Below, in pieces: positions 1-5,955 of a stretch of DNA of 9,299 nt. The notes under the pieces were generated by a model. It was not told the DNA's origin, did not search any database, and saw only the letters and a program-made list of their open reading frames with translations. The translations under genes were made by a program, and so were the position numbers. Location: positions 1-9,299 of the forward strand of contig JAEXBU010000025.1 in NCBI GenBank assembly GCA_023393815.1, in the 5' to 3' direction. Position 1 is the stretch's first letter; each line of letters opens with the position of its first letter. The DNA comes from Bacillota bacterium. GTDB taxonomy: Bacteria; Bacillota; Clostridia; Tissierellales; Peptoniphilaceae.

Positions 1-1
1 G

Positions 2-64
2 GTTTACATCGGATCCACCCGATTGATCGACAACAGCTTTTTTCAAGAGGATTTTGCGAAGTAA
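2..64 (+). CDS. panC: C-terminal end of probable pantothenate synthetase (PanC), partial
   Basis: This is the last 20 codons of a gene that begins before the window, ending in TAA. The visible residues include GSTRLIDN. PanC proteins (pantoate--beta-alanine ligase, last step of pantothenate synthesis) typically end with a G-x-TRLIDN motif a few residues from the C-terminus, and this fragment has the same motif in the same place. The reading frame is open from the window edge and is followed directly by a terminator hairpin, as expected for a real gene end. The call rests on this short motif alone, so another protein with a similar tail is possible. Confidence 0.65.
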   Translation, partial: VYIGSTRLIDNSFFQEDFAK

Positions 65-77
65 ATGAGGAAAAAGA

Positions 78-103
78 AAAAGACGGCCTGCCGGTCGTCT
101 TTT
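78..103. terminator. Bidirectional intrinsic terminator between convergent panC and ppk2
   Basis: An 11-bp stem (AAAAGACGGCC paired with GGTCGTCTTTT, including one G-T pair) closes a four-base loop, TGCC. The stem ends in A-runs on the left and T-runs on the right, so it can act as a U-tract terminator in both directions. It lies 14 bases after the panC stop and 7 bases beyond the ppk2 stop, so it can serve both genes. Confidence 0.85.
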
Positions 104-109
104 CTCGTA

Positions 110-973
110 TTAATCGTCTTTTTCCAAAATTTCCTTCCAGCGGGTTAAGTGTTTCCGCTCTTCTTCGGCCAACTCCGGATAGGTCGGATGCATATCTTTT
201 AAGAGATCCACGAAAATTTCCGATACCGCGTAGCGGGCGTACCACTTCCGATCTGCGGGGATCACGTACCAGGGCGCGCGTTTCGTGGAGGTGTGGGCGA
301 TTAGGTCTTCGTAGGCCTTTTGGTAATCGTTCCAGTAGGCTCTCTCGTTCACGTCCGCTGAGGAAAATTTCCAGTGTTTGTCGGGGTTGACGATGCGGTC
401 CATAAGCCGTTTTTTCTGTTCGTCTTTGGATAGGTGGAGGAAAAATTTCACCACGCGAAAGCCATTGTCGCTTAAGTAGTTTTCAAAGCCGCGGATTTCT
501 TTAAAGCGACGGTTCCATATATCGTCGTCGAGTAAATCTTGGGGAAGGGGTTGGCTCTTCAGCAGATCGTGCACGCGGGTGACCAGAACGTCTTCGTAGT
601 GGCTCCGGTTAAAGATGGCGATGTCGCCGCGGCGAGGGAGCGCCTTGGCGATGCGCCAAAGGTAGTCGTGATCCAACTCTTCTCCGTTGGGAACCTTAAA
701 GGAAGTTACGGTGACGCCTTGAGGGTTCAGGGCCGTAAAGACGTGTTTAATCAGTCCGTCTTTTCCCGCGGCGTCCATGGCTTGCAGGACCACGACGATG
801 CCCCGAGTGTTTTCCGCGTAGAGGGCGTCTTGGTAGGCGGCCATGGTTTTTAAATTGGCGGGAAGAAGTTTTTCCTTCACTTCTTTTTTTGTCAAAGGGC
901 CGTCGTAGGTTGTGGGGTAGTCTTTTAGATGAATCTTTGTTTTTTCGGGAATTTTGTAGTCGTTTTTATTCAT
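110..973 (-). CDS. ppk2: Polyphosphate:nucleotide phosphotransferase (polyphosphate kinase 2 family)
   Basis: This cytosolic enzyme of 287 residues moves phosphate between polyphosphate and nucleotides (ADP/ATP or GDP/GTP, and in some members AMP). The Walker A loop is QAMDAAGKDG at residues 64-73. The Walker B region, FNRSHYED, is at 121-128. The arginine-rich lid lies near 189-211 and includes NPDKHWKFSSAD, and the typical TSTKRAPWYVIPADRKW stretch follows. Size and motifs fit the short single-domain PPK2 group, perhaps the class III type able to use AMP and ADP, though class cannot be settled by eye. The ATG at 973 is preferred over an in-frame ATG at 1009 because it has an upstream AAGGCGG and matches the family N-terminus. 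The gene diverges from the PspC gene and ends at the shared terminator. Single-gene transcription is likely. Confidence 0.93.
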   Translation of the reverse strand: MNKNDYKIPEKTKIHLKDYPTTYDGPLTKKEVKEKLLPANLKTMAAYQDALYAENTRGIVVVLQAMDAAGKDGLIKHVFTALNPQGVTVTSFKVPNGEELDHDYLWRIAKALPRRGDIAIFNRSHYEDVLVTRVHDLLKSQPLPQDLLDDDIWNRRFKEIRGFENYLSDNGFRVVKFFLHLSKDEQKKRLMDRIVNPDKHWKFSSADVNERAYWNDYQKAYEDLIAHTSTKRAPWYVIPADRKWYARYAVSEIFVDLLKDMHPTYPELAEEERKHLTRWKEILEKDD

Positions 974-993
974 AATGCACCGCCTTTTTCGGG

Positions 994-999
994 TATAAT
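994..999 (+). promoter_or_regulatory. Probable -10 box for the PspC gene
   Basis: A perfect TATAAT lies 33 bases upstream of the PspC start codon in the 59-base divergent gap. No good -35 hexamer is visible 16-18 bases upstream. The reverse complement (ATTATACC) could also contribute a weak -10 for ppk2, so the two promoters may overlap. Confidence 0.5.
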
Positions 1000-1032
1000 G
1001 AGTGTACAAACCAGGACAGGAGGAAGAAGGAT

Positions 1033-1224
1033 ATGAAAAGAGAATTGAGAAGAAGCACCACCGATCGCGTCTTTGCCGGCGTTTGCGGCGGCTTAGGCGA
1101 GTATTTCGGCATCGACTCCAACATTATTCGCGTGTTATGGGTGCTCTTCGCCTTAGGCGGGGGCAGCGGTTTGCTGGTGTATATTGTTTGCGCGCTATTG
1201 ATTCCGGAAGAAGTTACTTGGTAA
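1033..1224 (+). CDS. Small PspC-domain membrane protein
   Basis: This 63-residue protein is a single PspC domain (PF04024 type). The conserved segment DRVFAGVCGGLGEYF is at residues 11-25, followed by a hydrophobic span at about 31-57 with a glycine-rich centre (GGGSG). In Proteobacteria PspC takes part in the phage-shock envelope stress response. Stand-alone short versions are common in Firmicutes, where their role is mostly unknown. AGGAGG at 1018-1023, nine bases before the ATG, supports the start. An overlapping 92-residue frame starting at 1002 is a shadow. The last 11 bases overlap the end of the convergent zinc-ribbon gene, with no terminator in between. Confidence 0.9.
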   Translation: MKRELRRSTTDRVFAGVCGGLGEYFGIDSNIIRVLWVLFALGGGSGLLVYIVCALLIPEEVTW

Positions 1225-2437
1225 GCGCGGCCTCTTTTGCTTCCAAGAGCCTTTGGTTTTTCGGATCTAGAGCCAGGTAGGCGTCGAAAATTGTTTCGGC
1301 GTCTTTTTTATTGCCCTGATCGACGGCCGCATTGGCGCGGGCGATGGCCTCGGTCACCATACTGTCCATAATGGCTCGAGCGTTGGCGTAATTGTGTTTG
1401 TCTCCGTCCACCACTTTTTTGTAGGCGGCGTAGGCGGCCAAGGTGTCTCCGGAGCGGGTAAGTTTCAAGGCTTTTTTGTACTGGGCATCGGAATCTTTTA
1501 AGGTGTCCAGTTCTTGAATTTTTAAGGCCATGTCCACGTTGTCCACGATCGGCGGCAATTCATTGTAAATGGCCGCGGCGGCGTCGTAATCGCCCATGGC
1601 GATGTAGTTTTGCGCCTTGTCATAATTGCGTCTCGTACTTACGTTGTCGTACAGGTGAAAAGCGGAAAACGTCAAAGCTACGATCGCGGCGGCGGCGACG
1701 ACAAACAAAAGTGCGCTTTTTCTCTTCGACGGGGCAGGCTCTTCCGCCAGACCCCGTTCCAGATCAATTTCGTCCAGGGGGCGAATGGGCATGGTTTCTT
1801 CGCTGGCCGTGGCCCGATCGGCAAAGTCTCGGTCCTGATCCACGTACAGTTGAAAAAGCTTTTTGTTGACCTGCCGTTCGGTTACCGCCGAAAGGACGAA
1901 GGCCTTGGAGCGGCTGCAGTAGCGGCAGCTTTCGTCGTCTTCGGCGTTGGTGAAGCCGCAAATGCAGCGCCACGCGCCGGGGCCGCGATCGCCGTAGGTG
2001 TAAAAGTCCGGCCCGAAGAGTTTTTTCAGTGCGTCCTTTTTTTCCTTGGGAACGACGGGTACGGTCATGAGGATTTCCTTGGTTCGATCGTAGTAATTGC
2101 GGGTGCCGTCGTCGAAATGGACTTCCGAGAGGCGGAGACGCACGCCGCGCGCCGTGTGATGGCGCTCGTCTAAAATCCAATAGGGCAAGTAAGACAGAGA
2201 CTTGGGGCGGACGGTCAATTGGTCGTAGCTGTGTTGAAACACTGTTTCGTCGAAAATAAATTTGCCGAAGGCGTTAATAAATAGGACGTCCAGTTTCACG
2301 AAGGTCACAGTTTTATCGGTGTTGTTGATCAAGTCCATGACCAGAGCGAAATCCGTGTCCGCTTGCGCCAAGTACGCATCCACCACTTGCACGTCGTTTT
2401 TCGGATTGATGCGTACTTTCGTCAATATGGTTCGCAT
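1214..2437 (-). CDS. Zinc-ribbon, single-span membrane protein with TPR-like C-terminal region
   Basis: I do not recognise a named family for this 407-residue protein. The N-terminal part (about 1-140) looks beta-rich. A RanBP2-like zinc ribbon follows, with W156, C158, C160, N164, C171 and C174. A linker with basic residues SKRKS (237-241) leads into one hydrophobic span (about 242-263). The rest has TPR-like helical repeats near 271-294, 320-343 and 367-403, with patterns such as GDYDAAAAIYNEL. The positive-inside rule suggests that the N-terminal part and zinc ribbon are cytosolic and the repeats are outside, which would suit a sensor or scaffold, but that is inference. The ATG at 2437 is chosen over one at 2503 because AAGGAGG sits five bases upstream of it and the extra 22 residues run through the promoter and terminator. 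It has its own promoter and probably forms a single-gene unit. Confidence 0.8.
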   Translation of the reverse strand: MRTILTKVRINPKNDVQVVDAYLAQADTDFALVMDLINNTDKTVTFVKLDVLFINAFGKFIFDETVFQHSYDQLTVRPKSLSYLPYWILDERHHTARGVRLRLSEVHFDDGTRNYYDRTKEILMTVPVVPKEKKDALKKLFGPDFYTYGDRGPGAWRCICGFTNAEDDESCRYCSRSKAFVLSAVTERQVNKKLFQLYVDQDRDFADRATASEETMPIRPLDEIDLERGLAEEPAPSKRKSALLFVVAAAAIVALTFSAFHLYDNVSTRRNYDKAQNYIAMGDYDAAAAIYNELPPIVDNVDMALKIQELDTLKDSDAQYKKALKLTRSGDTLAAYAAYKKVVDGDKHNYANARAIMDSMVTEAIARANAAVDQGNKKDAETIFDAYLALDPKNQRLLEAKEAALTK

Positions 2438-2455
2438 AGAAACCTCCTTGCGTTT

Positions 2456-2484
2456 ATTATAGGAAATCGGGAGGAAAGAAACAA
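2456..2484 (-). promoter_or_regulatory. Promoter of the zinc-ribbon/TPR gene
   Basis: On the minus strand, TTGTTT (2484-2479) is followed after 17 bases by a perfect TATAAT (2461-2456). The predicted transcript start, about seven bases downstream, falls almost on the AAGGAGG ribosome binding site at 2443-2449. The leader would therefore be only about a dozen bases long. Confidence 0.6.
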
Positions 2485-2492
2485 GAAGGGTG

Positions 2493-2514
2493 AAAAAAAG
2501 CACCTTGCGGTGCT
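2493..2514 (-). terminator. Intrinsic terminator of the M55 peptidase-HAD-VanZ operon
   Basis: Read on the minus strand, AGCACC, loop GCAA, GGTGCT forms a perfect 6-bp stem with a GNRA-type tetraloop, followed by a run of seven T. The TAG stop codon of the VanZ-like gene (2515-2513) runs into the base of the hairpin. Confidence 0.85.
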
Positions 2515-3076
2515 AGCGACGGTAAATTTTCGGAGAAAAGGCGCGTTGTTTTTTCGACAGGAAATAACCCAACAGAACGCCCGACATATTTAACAGCCAA
2601 TCGTCGATGTCGGCGCTTCGGCCGGTAAAGTATTGGAGAATTTCTACGAGAAGAAAGAGGCCGCCGTAGAGAAAGAAGGTGGGCGGAAGTTTTTGAAAGC
2701 GGCGAAAGAGAAGGGGCGTAAGAAAGCCTGGCAAGACGGCAATAAGCACGTTTCCGAAGATATTTAAAAACATACCCGTAAAGGAGCCGTAGCGCCAAAA
2801 GGTGCGAACCGTGGCGAAGGGGGTCAGGTTGATCTTCCAATCGGCAAGGGTCGTGTCGATGCCCAAGAGGACGCCGGCGTCTTCCAAACGGCGATTATCG
2901 ACAAAGAGAAAAAACAACAGCCACAGGCAGTAGGTGGCAAAGACAAGAAGGAGCCGCTCCCGCTTTCGGTTGCTTCTTTTTTTCTGTTTCGAAAAGAGCT
3001 GTGTGCGCAAAAAGGAAAAGGAGAAAAAGGAAATAAGGAGAACCGCGGGCGTCATTTTTATTACGTAGGAAATCAA
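2513..3076 (-). CDS. VanZ-like integral membrane protein
   Basis: The protein has 187 residues if started at TTG 3076. It has about five hydrophobic segments (near 9-23, 42-59, 103-124, 133-150 and 159-173). VanZ-family hallmarks are present: NLTPF (83-87), GNVL (108-111), an E-x2-Q in the fourth segment (E145, Q148) and DIDDWLLN (156-163). VanZ itself gives low-level teicoplanin resistance; most homologues have no known function, so resistance should not be assumed. The TTG start overlaps the HAD stop codon (TTGA) and has GGAG eight bases upstream, suggesting translational coupling. An ATG at 3055 is the alternative but lacks a ribosome binding site. A longer frame from 3148 would overlap the HAD gene widely and is unlikely. 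Confidence 0.85.
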   Translation of the reverse strand: MISYVIKMTPAVLLISFFSFSFLRTQLFSKQKKRSNRKRERLLLVFATYCLWLLFFLFVDNRRLEDAGVLLGIDTTLADWKINLTPFATVRTFWRYGSFTGMFLNIFGNVLIAVLPGFLTPLLFRRFQKLPPTFFLYGGLFLLVEILQYFTGRSADIDDWLLNMSGVLLGYFLSKKQRAFSPKIYRR

Positions 3077-3717
3077 AAATACTTCTCCGGTTGAAAATCC
3101 GCTAAGGTGTGCAACGTCTCGTCGCTGGTTTTTACGATGGCCTCCCAATAGGGATCGTTGGAATCGTCTTTGACGCCGATGGTGAAAAAGCCCGCCTCCT
3201 TTGCCGAGGATAGAGCGTAGTGGGCATCGTCCAAAAAGAGGATCTCATCGGGGGCTACATCGAGCCGTTCGGCCAGGATTTCGTAAAAGCGCACGTCGCT
3301 TTTTTCGATGCCGACTTGATCGCAAGTTTGAATAAATTGAAAATACGGTTCCATATGAAAGCGCCGTACGGCGGGCGTCAAAAGCTCTTCGCCGGTGGCC
3401 GTAGCGAGAACCACCGGGGCGAGGCGCGCAGCTTTTTTCAGGGCATCCATAGCGCCCGCTTTCAGGGGGAGCGTTCGGTCGTAGCCGTCCCGTATAATGG
3501 CACCCATTTCGTCGAAGATGGCTTCCGGCGACTCGTCCAATTCCAGAACCTGTTTAAAAAAGGCGCTGGATTGCCTCAAACTCATGGTGGTGATTTTTTC
3601 GTGTATGGCGTCGGTGTAGACCTTGCCTTTGGACTCCACAAAGTTGCGGCCCAAATTGCGCCACATGCCCATGGAGTCGATCAGGGTTCCGTCGAAGTCA
3701 AATGCGATGGCTTTCAT
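3073..3717 (-). CDS. HAD-superfamily hydrolase (phosphatase/phosphoglucomutase-like)
   Basis: This 214-residue haloacid-dehalogenase protein has all four motifs. Motif I is DFDGT with nucleophile D7 and acid D9. Motif II is in VVLATATGEE (T106 region). The motif III lysine is in GIEKSDV (K139). Motif IV is ILFLDDAH (D163, D164). The helical segment between motifs I and II suggests a C1 cap of the beta-phosphoglucomutase type. The substrate cannot be read from the sequence. The ATG at 3717 has AAGGA close upstream and leaves 14 bases after the M55 gene. An ATG at 3732 that overlaps the previous stop (TAATG) would add five residues and is possible. It is the second gene of the operon and is translationally linked to the VanZ-like gene. 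Confidence 0.88.
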   Translation of the reverse strand: MKAIAFDFDGTLIDSMGMWRNLGRNFVESKGKVYTDAIHEKITTMSLRQSSAFFKQVLELDESPEAIFDEMGAIIRDGYDRTLPLKAGAMDALKKAARLAPVVLATATGEELLTPAVRRFHMEPYFQFIQTCDQVGIEKSDVRFYEILAERLDVAPDEILFLDDAHYALSSAKEAGFFTIGVKDDSNDPYWEAIVKTSDETLHTLADFQPEKYF

Positions 3718-3731
3718 TGCGTTCCTTTCCA

Positions 3732-4559
3732 TTATCGGCACATAACCTCCAAGGCCATGAGTCCGTTGATTAAGTCCTTTCCGCGGTCAAATTGCATACC
3801 GATGCGGTAGCCGTCCAGACGTACGGCGCCGGGGAGCATTTCCGCCATATCCGCGTGAAGGGTGGTGTTGGTTTCGATGGTGACGTTGTAAGGGGCGGTT
3901 AAATCTCCCAAGGGCAGAGCCTTTAAATCTTTGTCCAGAACCAGGGCGACTTTTTCTATAATTTCTTTTCGTACGTGTTGAAAATTGCGGTGTAGCACCG
4001 CGTCGTGGCCCAAGCTGTTTTTCGTCACTACGTATTCCACATAGGGCATATAGCCTTCCAGGATCAGTTGGCTGTACAGGCCGCTGTCGCCGATGACGAG
4101 CCCCACGGGCACGTTTTTTTCCTTGGCATAGATTTGGTTGATCATGGCTTCGGAGCACTTAATGCCGTTAATGCTCACCCGGTGAAAGGCCGTGGAGTAA
4201 CTGTGGTCCATATTGGCGCGGTGATGGCCGCTGGAAGCGTGGTAGCCGAGAAAAAAACATACGTCGTGGCGATTGAGACCACTCATCATGTATTCGCTTC
4301 TGGGGTAGCCGCTGATCAGTTCGATGCGTTCGTCCATGTGGGATAGCGTCAGATAATCCAGGTTTTTCCCGTCGCCGTGGCTGTCGGCGACGGTAATGGT
4401 TTCGACCGTGTCGTTTTTCGAGCTTCGGCAAATGCCGTCGATGACCGCTTGCAGATGGGCGTGAACGGCATTGGTATAGGACGTATTTTTTTTCCATTCG
4501 TCGCTAAAGCGGTCGATACCGGCAATGCCTTCCATGTCGAAGGAAATATAAATTTGCAT
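3732..4559 (-). CDS. M55-family metallopeptidase (DppA-type D-aminopeptidase)
   Basis: This 275-residue protein matches the length and layout of Bacillus subtilis DppA, a zinc D-aminopeptidase that removes D-Ala and similar residues from short peptides. The N-terminus reads YISFDMEG, with D8 and E10 as metal ligands. The other expected ligands are H61 (DSH), H107 (GYH) and E137 (SEAMIN). H119 (DHS) matches the active-site histidine of the family. All key residues are present, so it should be active in the cytosol, perhaps in recycling D-amino-acid peptides from cell wall. The start has AAAGGAGT six bases upstream. It is the first gene of an operon with a HAD hydrolase and a VanZ-like protein. 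No dipeptide transporter genes are next to it, unlike the B. subtilis dpp operon. Confidence 0.92.
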   Translation of the reverse strand: MQIYISFDMEGIAGIDRFSDEWKKNTSYTNAVHAHLQAVIDGICRSSKNDTVETITVADSHGDGKNLDYLTLSHMDERIELISGYPRSEYMMSGLNRHDVCFFLGYHASSGHHRANMDHSYSTAFHRVSINGIKCSEAMINQIYAKEKNVPVGLVIGDSGLYSQLILEGYMPYVEYVVTKNSLGHDAVLHRNFQHVRKEIIEKVALVLDKDLKALPLGDLTAPYNVTIETNTTLHADMAEMLPGAVRLDGYRIGMQFDRGKDLINGLMALEVMCR

Positions 4560-4575
4560 GAGAAACTCCTTTCCG

Positions 4576-4584
4576 TGATAGGAT
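4576..4584 (+). promoter_or_regulatory. Possible extended -10 element for tadA
   Basis: TGA followed by TAGGAT resembles an extended -10 (TGnTATAAT), 23 bases before the tadA start. A TTGCAT at 4554-4559 would be a -35 with a long 19-base spacer. The gap between the divergent genes is only 48 bases, so both promoters must lie in or near it. Weak evidence. Confidence 0.3.
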
Positions 4585-4607
4585 AGAAGAGAAGAAAGGG
4601 GAATAAA

Positions 4608-5048
4608 ATGGATTCGTATTATATGAGAGAAGCCTTAAAAGAGGCGCAAAAGGCCCGCGACTTGGGGGAAGTGCCCATCGGATGCGTCATCGTACGCGAC
4701 GGAAAAATCATCGGACGAGGCTACAACCGCACGGAAGCGGACGGATGCGCCATGCATCACGCGGAGATGATGGCTCTCGAGGAAGCCTCTGCCGCAACGG
4801 AAGGTTGGCGCATCGGCGGCGAATTGTACGTTACCGTGGAGCCCTGTCCCATGTGCATGGGAGCCATTATAAACAGTCGTATCGAAAGGATCGTCATGGG
4901 CGCGGATAATCCCCGCTTCGGTGCAGCGGGCGGCGTGGTGAACCTTCCCGCTTTTCGCGCTTTTAATCACAGCATTCGCGTGACCGAAGGGGTGCTGAAA
5001 GAAGAATGTCGGGCGCTGATGCAATCTTTTTTTAAAGGACTCCGCTAG
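4608..5048 (+). CDS. tadA: tRNA-specific adenosine deaminase TadA
   Basis: This 146-residue cytosolic deaminase converts adenosine 34 in the tRNA-Arg(ACG) anticodon to inosine. The zinc/proton-shuttle motif HAE is at H51-A52-E53 and the second zinc motif PCPMC has C80 and C83. The surrounding YVTVEPC, the GADNPRFGAAGG segment and the TEGVLKEEC tail are typical of TadA rather than of cytidine or guanine deaminases. Length fits the family. The ATG is preceded by an AAAGGGG ribosome binding site. It diverges from the M55 peptidase gene, and its last 17 bases overlap the end of the convergent hexapeptide gene. In this window it is not followed by dnaX or the SRP RNA gene, its frequent neighbours in Firmicutes. 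Confidence 0.95.
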   Translation: MDSYYMREALKEAQKARDLGEVPIGCVIVRDGKIIGRGYNRTEADGCAMHHAEMMALEEASAATEGWRIGGELYVTVEPCPMCMGAIINSRIERIVMGADNPRFGAAGGVVNLPAFRAFNHSIRVTEGVLKEECRALMQSFFKGLR

Positions 5049-5394
5049 GGCGTGTTTCGGCCTCGTCGATTTCTTTTCGCGTAAGACCTCGTACGATGGA
5101 AAAGGGATCCCCCGAGACGACGGCCCGAGAGGGCACTTTGGCACCGGCGGGAAGGCGGGTATTTTCTTCGACGATGGCGTAGTCGCCGATGTAGACGCCT
5201 TCTTCCACCGCGGAGTTCGCGCGCAAGGTGGCGTAGTCGCCGATGTTTGCGCCTCGAATCCGCACGCCCGCCTCGATGACGGTATAGGCACCAATGACGG
5301 TGGGAAAATTCTCCGTGCCCGAAAGATTTGCCGTAGGATCCACCACGGCACCGGGTTTCAAGGTGAGATGCGGGGCAAGTCGATTATCGATCAT
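5032..5394 (-). CDS. Short hexapeptide-repeat (left-handed beta-helix) protein, gamma-carbonic-anhydrase-like without zinc ligands
   Basis: This 120-residue protein shows repeating hydrophobic-x-G patterns across about 15-98 (for example VIGAYTVIEAGV, IGDYATL, IGDYAIV, LPAGAKV), as expected for a left-handed beta-helix. The end (GDPFSIVRGLTRKEIDE) resembles the closing LT-x2-E region of gamma-carbonic-anhydrase-like proteins. It is shorter than the usual 160-180 residues of that family. Its only histidine is H9, outside the repeats, so the three-histidine zinc site is absent and carbonic anhydrase activity is not expected. A structural or binding role, or a degraded acyltransferase, is possible. 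GAGG lies five bases before the ATG. It follows the LURP-one-like gene by 15 bases and is surely co-transcribed with it. Confidence 0.8.
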   Translation of the reverse strand: MIDNRLAPHLTLKPGAVVDPTANLSGTENFPTVIGAYTVIEAGVRIRGANIGDYATLRANSAVEEGVYIGDYAIVEENTRLPAGAKVPSRAVVSGDPFSIVRGLTRKEIDEAETRPSGVL

Positions 5395-5409
5395 AAAAGC
5401 CTCGTTTCT

Positions 5410-5934
5410 TTAGTAGTTATGGAAACAAATATCCAAAATAATGGCCGATGCAAAGGAAACGGCCAGAGGAAGGGCGTCTTTGTAAATGGTAATGGCGTAT
5501 TCCTTGCCGCCGACGACGGGGCTTGCGGTCATGGCCATAAGTTTTTCTCCGTTCTCTTCGATGAAAAATTCGCGGCTCCGTATAAAGCCCTCGATATCGT
5601 ACTTTTTCTTTCGGTAGAAAAAGCTAAGATTGGGAAGAGAGAAGCGGGTTTTGTCGTCGAAAAAGTCGACGGTTTCGCCGTCGAAGGACAGGCGAAAGGC
5701 GTGGGTGTGAAAAGGCGCGGGCGTTTTTCGCTCCAGGCGAAATCGCTCGTTTTCATCGGCATCGATTAGTGATAGAGTATAGGGTATAAGGGGAAGTTCG
5801 CGGAATAGATAGTCGAACTGATCGGCGAGCGCGTGATCCCGATTGTGTAAAATTTTCAGGCCGCCTTCGTCGTAAAAGGCATACTCCATGGCGGCCGGCG
5901 GACGCGAGGTGGCTCGCATAGTGCATCGAATCAT
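5410..5934 (-). CDS. Hypothetical protein, possible LURP-one-related/tubby-C2 fold
   Basis: This 174-residue protein has no certain family. Features recall LURP-one-related (tubby-like/scramblase-like) proteins: an early YDEGG, a LSLIDADENERFRLERK strand pair (about 54-70), KYDIEGFIRSREFFIEENGEK (about 111-131), and a C-terminal YAITIYKDALPLAV followed by a hydrophobic helix at about 154-170. In that fold this helix is buried in the barrel rather than in a membrane. The match is by pattern only. The ATG at 5934 is preferred, since AAGGA lies nine bases upstream; an internal ATG at 5889 has no ribosome binding site. It is the first gene of a two-gene unit with the hexapeptide protein, and diverges from the ynzC-like gene. 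Confidence 0.75.
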   Translation of the reverse strand: MIRCTMRATSRPPAAMEYAFYDEGGLKILHNRDHALADQFDYLFRELPLIPYTLSLIDADENERFRLERKTPAPFHTHAFRLSFDGETVDFFDDKTRFSLPNLSFFYRKKKYDIEGFIRSREFFIEENGEKLMAMTASPVVGGKEYAITIYKDALPLAVSFASAIILDICFHNY

Positions 5935-5955
5935 GGTGTCACATCCTTCCCGTTT

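Noticed and set aside
539..853. Plus-strand frame of 104 residues inside ppk2
   Set aside because: Antisense shadow of a strongly conserved PPK2 coding region, with no family resemblance.
1002..1280. 92-residue plus-strand frame over the PspC gene
   Set aside because: It is arginine-rich out-of-frame sequence; the 63-residue frame has a clear PspC domain and a better placed AGGAGG.
1610..2173. 187-residue plus-strand frame opposite the zinc-ribbon gene
   Set aside because: Antisense shadow; the opposite strand has the zinc ribbon, membrane span and repeats plus a promoter and ribosome binding site.
3076..3148. N-terminal extension of the VanZ-like protein to 3148
   Set aside because: It would overlap the HAD gene by 76 bases, has no membrane or family similarity, and a coupled TTG start is better supported.
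5171..5250. Repeats around the GTAGTCGCC motif as a possible CRISPR or regulatory repeat
   Set aside because: Only two copies, in frame and 54 bases apart, explained by repeat turns of the beta-helix protein.
4635..5351. 238-residue minus-strand frame across tadA and the hexapeptide gene
   Set aside because: It covers two recognisable genes out of frame and has a low-complexity, proline/arginine-rich composition.
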